In this document: positions 52,677 to 59,897 of the stretch, one piece after another
Layout of the letters: each line of letters starts with the position of its first letter
How positions within the stretch are numbered: the first letter of the stretch is position 1
DNA from: CAYMZZ01 sp044463125
GTDB lineage: Bacteria > Bacteroidota > Bacteroidia > Chitinophagales > Chitinophagaceae
NCBI GenBank assembly: GCA_044463125.1
Contig: JBIQMS010000024.1
Location: 1-64,000, forward strand
Length of the DNA stretch: 64,000 bases
Reading direction: 5' to 3'
Made by a program: the position numbers and the translations under genes
Notes under the pieces: generated by a model
What the model saw: only the letters and a program-made list of their open reading frames with translations
Database searches by the model: none
Told to the model about the DNA's origin: nothing

Positions 52677-54734
52677 TTATGCATCTTCTTTCATATGGAT
52701 CCTGCCATCTGGCAGGATCTTTATTTTTCCCTCCGCCTGTAAATGATCCAGCACTTTCCACAATTTATCCTGCTGTATCTCTGGCAGCAATTCAGGAACC
52801 TGTCTTGGCGGCAATGCGTTAGCCAGCAATAGATCTTTAATGCGCTGATGTATCCGGTTAAATTCTTCCCTGTCGATGGGAAGATTTTTTTTCTGCAGGC
52901 AATTATCACAAATGCCGCAGGGGCGGGTGCTGTTGTCGCCAAAATATTCGGCGGTAATCTGGCTGCGGCAGCGACCTTTTGCCAGGGTATAGTCGATCAT
53001 CTGGCGAACCCGATTCCTGAATTTTTCCCGGCGGGCGTCATGGGCGGCTTTATCAAAATGCATTTCTTTTTGCGATACCCTGGAGCGATGAAAATAGATC
53101 TGCGGTTTCTCTGATCGAGGCTCGTATTGCAGTAAACGGGCGCGGTGCAAGCTTTGCAGGTCGGTCTTAATCTGCTCCACGTCTTTACGTAGCAGGTAAG
53201 CAAGTGTGTTTTCGGAAATAAATGAGGATTTATCGAAAATGCCTTCGTAGGCGCGCAGCAGGCTTTTAATCAATGGCTCCAATGCCGGATGATCACGCTC
53301 AAAATCGTAAAGAAAATCCTTGGTGCAATTGAATACCAGTTTGGAGGGGGTAAATACCTGTTCATTGAAGCTGATCCATCCATCCTGCTCCAGGGCTTTG
53401 AGTGCATGCAGCGATACCAACGAATCCATTTTGAATTTTTCACAGAACAGGTTTATGTCAAATTCAAAATATTCGCCGGCGCCAGCGCCTACAGGCACCT
53501 GCAGGTAATTGCAGACCGCCTGAAACAGTTCGCGGATTATTTCTACACCGGGGTAGCGTGTATCCGCCATCTTTTCGAGGGCATCCAGTTCACCCGGCTG
53601 GAAAAGTAATACAGCATAAGAGCGCAGGCCATCTCGCCCCGCGCGACCCGCTTCCTGGTAATAATTTTCCAGGCAGTCGGGCACATCGGCATGTATCACC
53701 ACGCGCACATCGGGTTTATCAATGCCCATTCCAAAGGCATTGGTGCATACGACCACGCGGGTTTTGTTTTGAATCCATTCTTCCTGTCGCAGGTTGCGCT
53801 CCTCCTGGCTGAGGCCGGCATGGTAAAAACTGGAGGAAATCTGGTGCAGCCGCAGCAGATCGCTGATCTCTTTGGTTCGCCGACGGCTCTTGCAATACAC
53901 GATGGCGCTACCTGGCACTTTTTGCAGAATGTCTACAATGCGGGGTGGTTTGGCATCTACTTCAAAATTGCTATAGGAGAGATTGGGCCTTTCGAAGGAC
54001 TGGCGGAATATGGCCCATTGATCCGGGCCAAAGGAATCCTGCTTTTGCGGATGCGTCAACCGCAGGCAGATATCGTTCTGCACTTCGGGGGTTGCGGATG
54101 CCGTTAACGCCAGCACAGGTACCTGTGGCAATTCCTCGCGGAGCTGTGCGATGCGCAGATAGGGTGGCCGAAAATCGTAACCCCATTGCGAAATACAATG
54201 GGCCTCATCCACTGCGATCAGGCTTATGCGCAGGGCGGGCAGCCATTCTTTGAAAAGGGCCGTCTCCAGCCGCTCGGGCGACACATACAGGAATTTACAG
54301 TTGCTGTCGGCAACAACTTCCAGCGTATGTATCACTTCTTTACGGCTCATGCCGGAAAAGATGGCAAAAGCGGTAATATTTTTCCTCCGGAGATTCTCCA
54401 CCTGGTCCTTCATCAAAGCGATCAGGGGTGATATCACCAGGCATACGCCCTCCATGGCCATAGCCGGCACCTGGTAGCATAAGGACTTTCCTCCCCCCGT
54501 AGGCATCAAAGCCAGCGTATCGCGGCCAGCCAGAACGGATTGCATGATATCTTCCTGCAGCGGCCGGAAGGAAGCATAGCCCCAGTAACGCTGGAGAACA
54601 GACAGTAGAGAGGCGTGAGGCGTGAGACGTGAATCGTGAGGCGTGAGGCGTGAGACGTGAGATGTAGATTCATCCTCCTGGCTAATATTGCCATTTTTTT
54701 CACTTTGATTCTTATGATCTGCATCACTATTCAT
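52677..54734 (-). CDS. recQ: RecQ ATP-dependent DNA helicase, with repeat-coded N-terminus
   Basis: 3'-5' helicase of 685 residues. Walker A is MPTGGGKSLCYQVPA, DEAH in VDEAHCISQWGYDF, motif VI in QEAGRAGRDG; the zinc-binding region is GRCRSQ with CGICDNC. No HRDC domain is evident. The helicase starts at LSVLQRYWGYASFRPLQEDI, but no ATG, GTG or TTG exists there, so the only usable start in frame is at 54734. The N-terminal SHVSRLTPHDSRLTPHAS is then translated from family A repeat DNA. The gene lies 9 bases after the four-helix-bundle gene. Confidence 0.93.
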   Translation of the reverse strand: MNSDADHKNQSEKNGNISQEDESTSHVSRLTPHDSRLTPHASLLSVLQRYWGYASFRPLQEDIMQSVLAGRDTLALMPTGGGKSLCYQVPAMAMEGVCLVISPLIALMKDQVENLRRKNITAFAIFSGMSRKEVIHTLEVVADSNCKFLYVSPERLETALFKEWLPALRISLIAVDEAHCISQWGYDFRPPYLRIAQLREELPQVPVLALTASATPEVQNDICLRLTHPQKQDSFGPDQWAIFRQSFERPNLSYSNFEVDAKPPRIVDILQKVPGSAIVYCKSRRRTKEISDLLRLHQISSSFYHAGLSQEERNLRQEEWIQNKTRVVVCTNAFGMGIDKPDVRVVIHADVPDCLENYYQEAGRAGRDGLRSYAVLLFQPGELDALEKMADTRYPGVEIIRELFQAVCNYLQVPVGAGAGEYFEFDINLFCEKFKMDSLVSLHALKALEQDGWISFNEQVFTPSKLVFNCTKDFLYDFERDHPALEPLIKSLLRAYEGIFDKSSFISENTLAYLLRKDVEQIKTDLQSLHRARLLQYEPRSEKPQIYFHRSRVSQKEMHFDKAAHDARREKFRNRVRQMIDYTLAKGRCRSQITAEYFGDNSTRPCGICDNCLQKKNLPIDREEFNRIHQRIKDLLLANALPPRQVPELLPEIQQDKLWKVLDHLQAEGKIKILPDGRIHMKEDA
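54611..54662. repeat. Family A array inside the recQ reading frame
   Basis: About 52 bases of GTGAGGCGTGAG-type units lie in codons 24-42 or so of recQ. The array keeps the frame open and reads as Ser-Arg-Leu-Thr-Pro-His repeats. Same orientation as the array at 55173-55228 on the other side of the four-helix-bundle gene. Confidence 0.85.
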
Positions 54735-54743
54735 AATCGTCTT

Positions 54744-55094
54744 CTATTTGATCATTTTGGATAACATCTGATAACATCTGATTGCAATGGCTTTTAGCGC
54801 TTCGGTTTCTTCCTTCTTTAGATAATTTAATTCTATGGCAATTAAGAATGCAGTATCTATTTCTACCAGAGAACCGCGGGAAGTTTCAAAAAATCGGCAT
54901 CTCTCTTTTTGAGAACTTTTAGCACATCCTTCAGCCAGATTCAAAAATACTGAAATGGCGGCCCTCCTTATTTGTGCGCTTAATGCAAATTTTTCTTCAT
55001 TTGGAAATCGGGCAGATAGGCTATAGCAAATTACAACCAGTTGCTTACACGCTTCATAGATATCCAGTTTCGTATGCGCCAGTTGAAGAAACAT
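54744..55094 (-). CDS. Four-helix-bundle protein (S23/IVS family)
   Basis: A 116-residue all-helical protein with the family pattern: YEACKQLVVICYSLSARFPN, EEKFALSAQIRRAAISVFLN, LAEGCAKSSQKERCRFFETS and RGSLVEIDTAFLIAIELNYL. The family was first found in 23S rRNA intervening sequences and includes the Avd proteins of diversity-generating elements; most free-standing copies have unknown function. No reverse transcriptase or variable repeat is nearby. Family A arrays lie on both sides. Confidence 0.92.
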   Translation of the reverse strand: MFLQLAHTKLDIYEACKQLVVICYSLSARFPNEEKFALSAQIRRAAISVFLNLAEGCAKSSQKERCRFFETSRGSLVEIDTAFLIAIELNYLKKEETEALKAIAIRCYQMLSKMIK

Positions 55095-55172
55095 ATTAAT
55101 TGGTTTCTCAAACTAACTACATATTTAGGTGCCCGCAACGGTGTTTTGATCGGAAAAGAGGGGTGTTTTTCA

Positions 55173-55455
55173 CGTGAGGCGTGAGGCGTGATTCGTGAGG
55201 CGTGAGACGTGAGGCGTGAATCGTGAGGAATTTTAGGGGTTTGAGACCAACCTAAACGCTCCATATGATTCATCCAGAAACAATAAACTTTTGCCTCAAA
55301 CCCCACTCACGTCTCACGCTTCACGTCTCACGTCTCACGCCTCACGTCTCACGCCTCACGTCTCACGCCTCACGCCTCACGCCTCACGTTCCTCACGCCT
55401 CACGCCTCACGATTCACGTCTCACGTTCCTCACGCCTCACGCCTCACGATTCACG
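55173..55455. repeat. Family A opposing arrays
   Basis: 55173-55228 has GTGAGGCGTGAG units; 55306-55455 has the complementary CTCACGCCTCACG units, about 15 copies of a 9-10 base word with CGCCTC, CGTCTC, CGATTC and CGTTCCTC variants. They face each other across 77 unique bases, forming a potential very long hairpin. The right end overlaps the copper-ATPase stop codon. Confidence 0.9.
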
Positions 55456-57569
55456 TTCTTCACATACAGCCTACCCGAATTCACCGCCAGCACCACATCA
55501 CTCAGTCCCATCACCAGGGCGGCAAAGCCGGGATGCAGGAAGCCGAGTGCGGCTATGGGAATGGCCGCAATATTGTAGGCGAAGGCCCAGAACAGGTTTT
55601 GCTTGATGGTGATATAGGTATGCCGGCCCAGGCCCAGGGCCAGGGGCAATTGCTTTAATCCCTGGTTCATCAATACTACCTGTGCTGTTTGCATGGCGAG
55701 CTGGCTGGCATCGCTGAGCGATATGCCAATGCTGGCTTTGGCAAGTGCCGGCGCATCGTTGATGCCGTCGCCGATCATGACCGTGGGTGTTTCCGCGTTT
55801 TTGGCCGCAATAATTTCGAGCTTTTCCGCTGGTGTTTTTTCCGACAACACTTCATCAATACCCAGCTTCTTGCCGAGTGCCGCCACTTTCTCGTGCCGGT
55901 CGCCACTCAGCAATACCGTATGAATGCCTTCGGCGTGCAGTTGGTTGATGACGGCCTTCGCTTCGGGACGAATTTCATCTTCCAGGTCGATCCAGCCGAT
56001 GCAATTGCCATCGCGCAGGATATAGATATTGTGTGCGGCATCATTCGCCTTTTCACCGAGCAACTTAAAGGAGCCGGCTTCATACACAATACCATCTTTA
56101 TCGCTGGCGCGCATACCAAGTCCTTTGATTTCTTCTACATTTTTCCAGCGGATATCATCGCGGGTTTTCCACTCGCGCGCTATACTGCGTGCCAGCGGGT
56201 GGGCTGAATATTTCTCGAGGGAATAAACAATGCGGCGGAAGCTTTCATCATCCAGTTCCGGGTCCAGTATGGCATAGTCGGCAATGCTAAAGGAACCGGT
56301 AGTGAGGGTACCCGTCTTGTCGAATACCGCTTGTTTTATATCCTTAAACAGTTCCAGGCTTTTGGCATTTCGAAAAAGGATGCCGTTGCGTGCGGCACGG
56401 CCCAGGCCCACGGCTATGGCGGCGGGTGTGGCGATTCCCATGGCGCAGGGGCAGGCAATTACAAGTACCGCTATACTACGGAGCAGGGCGGGCTCTATTT
56501 CTTTCAAAACAATCCAGTTTGCAGCAAAAGTGATGGCCGCAATACCCAGCACTACCGGCACAAAGATGGCGCTGATGCGATCGGCCAGTTGCTGCACGGG
56601 CGGCTTTTCGCCCTGCGCCTGCTTCACCATGTTCACAATGCCAGCCAGTATGCTCTCGCTAACGGCCGCTGTTACATAGGCTTTCACGGTTCCGCTCAAT
56701 ACGAGGCTGCCACCTATGAGATGATCTTTGCTGGCTTTGCTCACCGGCAGACTTTCGCCGGTGATTATGGATTCATTTACCTCCACTTCGCCCCAAAGAA
56801 TTTTACAATCGGCCGGCACCTGTTCGCCGGATCGGATCAGGATCAGGTCGCCGGAACGAAGCTGCTCTCCTTCCACCTGAAAATGTTGCTCCTGGTGCTG
56901 ATCGTCGTAGGCAATCATCGTGGCCATCAGCTTCTGCGATTGCATCAGCTTGTCGAGCGATTTTTGGGTGGAAGCCACGGATGCGTCTTCCATATAATTG
57001 CCCAGGAATACCAGCGTGATGATGGTAGCTGTTGTTTCGTAAAACATGAAGAGCTGCTCCTGACCGATGAAGCTGCCATAGAGGCTATACACAAAAGCGG
57101 CGGTGGCGCCAATGGCGATGAGCACATTCATGTTGGGGATGCCATTGCGCAGGCTTTTCCAGGCACTGCGGCCAAAAAAGCGCATACCCACGATGTACAC
57201 AGGCAGGGTGAGGGCCAGTTGCACCCAGGGATTCATGAGCCAGTGCCAGTGCAGGCCGGGGATCATGTGGAGCCAGAGAATGGCCGTAAAGGGAAGGCAA
57301 AACCAGAACCTTTGCAAATGAGTGGATAGAAATGACTTTCTTGCTTTAGCCGCTGCCGGTTTTCCTTCAGCCGCTACCGCATAACCCAAACCTTCCACAC
57401 CAGTTACCAGGCTCGGAGAGCGGGACAGGTCGGGCATATCGAAACTTACATCGCCCGTGGCGAAGTTGACCTTCACCTCCTTCATTCCCTCTTTTTCCAG
57501 GTACCTGCGGATGGTCAATGCACAGTTATTGCAATCCATCCCCTCTACTTTCCATTGTACTTTTTCCAT
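55437..57569 (-). CDS. Copper-translocating P-type ATPase (P1B)
   Basis: A 710-residue heavy-metal pump, probably exporting Cu(I). N-terminal metal-binding domain with GMDCNNC (Cys13, Cys16); eight membrane segments; transport motif CPC in VIACPCAMGIATPAA; phosphorylated Asp in FDKTGTLTTG; HP motif in EKYSAHPLARSI; GDGINDAPALAKA near the C-terminus. CPC plus the HMA domain favour Cu(I) over Zn/Cd. The ATG at 57569 follows a consensus promoter by about 40 bases. The last five codons and the stop (VNREA) come from family A repeat DNA. Confidence 0.94.
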   Translation of the reverse strand: MEKVQWKVEGMDCNNCALTIRRYLEKEGMKEVKVNFATGDVSFDMPDLSRSPSLVTGVEGLGYAVAAEGKPAAAKARKSFLSTHLQRFWFCLPFTAILWLHMIPGLHWHWLMNPWVQLALTLPVYIVGMRFFGRSAWKSLRNGIPNMNVLIAIGATAAFVYSLYGSFIGQEQLFMFYETTATIITLVFLGNYMEDASVASTQKSLDKLMQSQKLMATMIAYDDQHQEQHFQVEGEQLRSGDLILIRSGEQVPADCKILWGEVEVNESIITGESLPVSKASKDHLIGGSLVLSGTVKAYVTAAVSESILAGIVNMVKQAQGEKPPVQQLADRISAIFVPVVLGIAAITFAANWIVLKEIEPALLRSIAVLVIACPCAMGIATPAAIAVGLGRAARNGILFRNAKSLELFKDIKQAVFDKTGTLTTGSFSIADYAILDPELDDESFRRIVYSLEKYSAHPLARSIAREWKTRDDIRWKNVEEIKGLGMRASDKDGIVYEAGSFKLLGEKANDAAHNIYILRDGNCIGWIDLEDEIRPEAKAVINQLHAEGIHTVLLSGDRHEKVAALGKKLGIDEVLSEKTPAEKLEIIAAKNAETPTVMIGDGINDAPALAKASIGISLSDASQLAMQTAQVVLMNQGLKQLPLALGLGRHTYITIKQNLFWAFAYNIAAIPIAALGFLHPGFAALVMGLSDVVLAVNSGRLYVKNVNREA

Positions 57570-57607
57570 AGTGCTGTGATAATAACAAATTCCGGCAAGC
57601 CTTGTTG

Positions 57608-57615
57608 CAAAGGTA
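57608..57615 (-). promoter_or_regulatory. -7 promoter box of the copper ATPase
   Basis: TACCTTTG on the minus strand, with TTG 17-18 bases upstream (in CATTGG). It lies 38 bases before the ATG at 57569 and rules out the longer N-terminal reading frame. Confidence 0.6.
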
Positions 57616-57679
57616 GATTTTGCCGAAACCAATGCGGAAAATTGAGAGCGTTGTTTTTGATAGAATGATGCAATTTTGG

Positions 57680-57989
57680 AGTAGTAAGTGGTAAGTGGGG
57701 AGTGGGAGAACGTGAGCCGTGAATCGTGAGGCGTGAGGGAAGTTGAAAGTAGTAAGTAGTAAGTAGTAAGTGGGGAGTAGGAAGTAGGTAGGATTAAGAA
57801 GAAATATCTGCGGGTGAAGGGTTCAGCCTGGCCAGCAACTTCAAAACTCATGTAGGTTTCCCGCAGATTTTCGCGGATTTTTGCGCAGATTGGCGCAGAG
57901 AATGTATTTAGGCATTTCTATGCGTATGCTTCCCGGTATGTGTGGCCAACAATTCAACGATTCAACAATTCAACGATTCAACATTTCAG
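57680..57989. repeat. Multi-family repeat region upstream of tsaE
   Basis: Family G (AGTAGTAAGTAGTAAGTGG, about 57680-57705 and 57742-57790), family A (57711-57739), H forward at 57806 with H reverse at 57860-57898 (a 9-bp perfect core with 45-base loop), and family E (CAACGATTCAACAATTCAAC, 57950-57984) right up to the tsaE start. This fills most of the gap between the divergent ATPase and tsaE genes. Confidence 0.8.
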
Positions 57990-57990
57990 T

Positions 57991-58416
57991 ATGGAAATTG
58001 AATTCAGCGAGCAAGACCTTTCTTCCATTGCGCAGCAATTCTGGAAAAAATTTCCCACCGAAAAGGTATTTGCCTTTCATGCGGAGATGGGGGTGGGTAA
58101 GACCACACTGATACATGCGCTATGCGAAGCCCTGCAGGTGAAGGATGCTATTGGGAGTCCAACATTTTCAATCATCAATCAATATGAAGGAACTCGTGAA
58201 GGCGGGCCGGTTCGTATATATCATATGGACCTGTATCGGCTCCGCGATGAGGAGGAAGCCGCCAGGGCGGGTGTGGAAGATGCGCTCTACAGCGGTGATA
58301 TCTGCCTGGTGGAATGGCCCGATAAGGCGCCGGGATTGTTTCCGGAAGATACAGTGCACGTTCATTTAAACTTGCTGCCCACGGGTAAACGAAGGCTCCA
58401 AATCGGCGGGAATTGA
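57991..58416 (+). CDS. tsaE: tRNA threonylcarbamoyladenosine biosynthesis ATPase TsaE
   Basis: A 141-residue P-loop protein needed for the t6A37 modification of ANN-decoding tRNAs, acting with TsaB and TsaD. Walker A is EMGVGKTTL at residues 32-40; the family segment GSPTFSIINQYEG follows, and LVEWPDKAPGLFPED is the Walker B/tryptophan region. The ATG at 57991 is preferred over 57940, since the extension is translated family E repeat (STIQRFNNSTIQHF-like). Confidence 0.95.
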   Translation: MEIEFSEQDLSSIAQQFWKKFPTEKVFAFHAEMGVGKTTLIHALCEALQVKDAIGSPTFSIINQYEGTREGGPVRIYHMDLYRLRDEEEAARAGVEDALYSGDICLVEWPDKAPGLFPEDTVHVHLNLLPTGKRRLQIGGN

Positions 58417-58458
58417 TTATTTTTGACAGTCGTTGATTCCAGCCAGCAAAACCAACTC

Positions 58459-59673
58459 ATGAGCCAGCAAAAACCCCGGATCAGCACTTCCTTCAGCTAC
58501 GAAACCCTGGAGGAAACGCTGGACATAAAACCCAAGCCGGAAGGCATGTCGATCGGCATTCCCAAAGAGATTGCCTTTCAGGAGAACCGTATTGCGCTCA
58601 CGCCCGATGCGGTGAGTGTGCTGGTGAGCAATGGCCATCATGTAATGATTGAACATAATGCGGGCGATGCCTCGCATTACCGCGATAAGGACTATAGCGA
58701 AGCGGGAGCCAAAATTGTGTACGACCGGGCCGAGGTGTATAAAGCACCCGTGCTGGTAAAAAGTGCGCCGGTCATTGAAGAAGACCTGCCGCTCCTGCAA
58801 ATGAACCAGGTCATCATTTCTCCCATTCATCTTTCCGTTCTCAAAGCAGAGATACTGGAAAGCATGATGAATAAGCGGATTACGGCCATTTCTTTCGAAA
58901 ACCTGAAAGACGATAGCGATTCCTATCCCATCGTTCGCAGCATGAGCGAGATTGCGGGCAGCGCGGTGATGCTGATCGCCGCCCAGTACCTGAGCTCCGC
59001 CAACCATGGCAAGGGAGTGTTGCTGGGTGGTATATCTGGCATCGCGCCTACCAAAGTTATCATCATCGGCGCCGGCATTGTGGGTGAATATGCCGCACGG
59101 GCAGCCCTTGCATTGGGTGCTTCGGTAAAAGTATTCGACAATAGCGTGTATCGTTTGAAGCGATTGCAGAATAATATTGGTCAACGTTTGTGGACTTCCG
59201 TAATTGAACCGCGCATGCTGGCCAAGCAATTGAAGACATGCGAAGTGGCCGTAGGCGCCCTTGGCTCACAAACAGGCCGCACGCCCATGGTGGTTACGGA
59301 AGAGATGGTGAGCAATATGCGGCCGGGTTCCGTGGTGATTGATGTTAGCATCGACAGAGGTGGCTGCTTTGAAACTTCGGAGATTACCAGTCATGAACAC
59401 CCGATATTCATGAAATACGGGGTTATTCATTACTGCGTACCTAATATTCCTTCCGGATTCTCGCGAACGGCCTCCCAGGCTATCAGCAATGTGCTTATGC
59501 CACTGCTGCTGGAAGCGGGAGACGAAGGCGGTTTTGAAAACCTGGTATGGCACCGGGTGCACCTGCGGAGCGGCATCTACCTGTTTAAGGGAGCCCTTAC
59601 CAATTTCTATCTCAGCGAAAGGTTCGATTTAAAGTATACCGACCTGAACTTGCTGATTGCATCGCAAAGGTGA
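58459..59673 (+). CDS. ald: Alanine dehydrogenase
   Basis: NAD-dependent reversible deamination of L-alanine to pyruvate and ammonia; 404 residues. Family segments: GIPKEIAFQENRIALTPDAV (near residue 36), where the Lys and Arg bind substrate, then HHVMIEHNAGDASHYRDKDY, and the dinucleotide loop VIIIGAGIVGEYAARAAL. RPGSVVIDVSIDRGGCFETS is also typical. An NAD(P) transhydrogenase alpha-like member is the alternative; the extra 35-residue N-terminus is usual in Bacteroidota copies. The ATG at 58459 is preferred to the TTG at 58423. Confidence 0.9.
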   Translation: MSQQKPRISTSFSYETLEETLDIKPKPEGMSIGIPKEIAFQENRIALTPDAVSVLVSNGHHVMIEHNAGDASHYRDKDYSEAGAKIVYDRAEVYKAPVLVKSAPVIEEDLPLLQMNQVIISPIHLSVLKAEILESMMNKRITAISFENLKDDSDSYPIVRSMSEIAGSAVMLIAAQYLSSANHGKGVLLGGISGIAPTKVIIIGAGIVGEYAARAALALGASVKVFDNSVYRLKRLQNNIGQRLWTSVIEPRMLAKQLKTCEVAVGALGSQTGRTPMVVTEEMVSNMRPGSVVIDVSIDRGGCFETSEITSHEHPIFMKYGVIHYCVPNIPSGFSRTASQAISNVLMPLLLEAGDEGGFENLVWHRVHLRSGIYLFKGALTNFYLSERFDLKYTDLNLLIASQR

Positions 59674-59674
59674 T

Positions 59675-59810
59675 TACGTTGTACGTATTACGTGATACGT
59701 TTTACGTTTTTTGGTTGGATTTTCAAGTTCTGAATAGTATTTGCGATGATGGGAAATCAAAATTGGTTTCATAAGAAATCTGCGAAGATCTGCGGGAAAA
59801 CTCTTCTGAA
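59675..59810. repeat. Family C block and single H element
   Basis: TACGTTGTACGTATTACGTG and following (C, 59675-59712) abut the alanine dehydrogenase stop. AAATCTGCGAAGATCTGCGG with GAAAACTCTTCTGAA (H, 59776-59810) lies 90 bases before the antiporter start; its reverse arm is absent here. No gene is seen in the 224-base gap. Confidence 0.78.
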
Positions 59811-59897
59811 CACTGAAGCAGTTTAATGTGCTAAAGTATTCACCGGTGATCCATTCTGTTCTAAAGGAATTGCTGGATCGAGATAATATTAAGTTTA

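Noticed and set aside
54744..55094. Diversity-generating retroelement (Avd partner)
   Set aside because: No reverse transcriptase, template repeat or variable repeat was seen near the four-helix-bundle gene.
55306..55455. Family A array as a CRISPR array
   Set aside because: Units are about 9-10 bases, contiguous, with no unique spacers of 25-40 bases and no cas genes.
55265..55606. Open frame rich in SRLTPHASRLTPHV on the plus strand
   Set aside because: It is only the translation of the family A array and the antisense end of the copper ATPase; no protein-like region.
57570..57851. N-terminal extension of the copper ATPase
   Set aside because: It would start upstream of the probable promoter and translate repeat DNA; the HMA domain begins properly at 57569.
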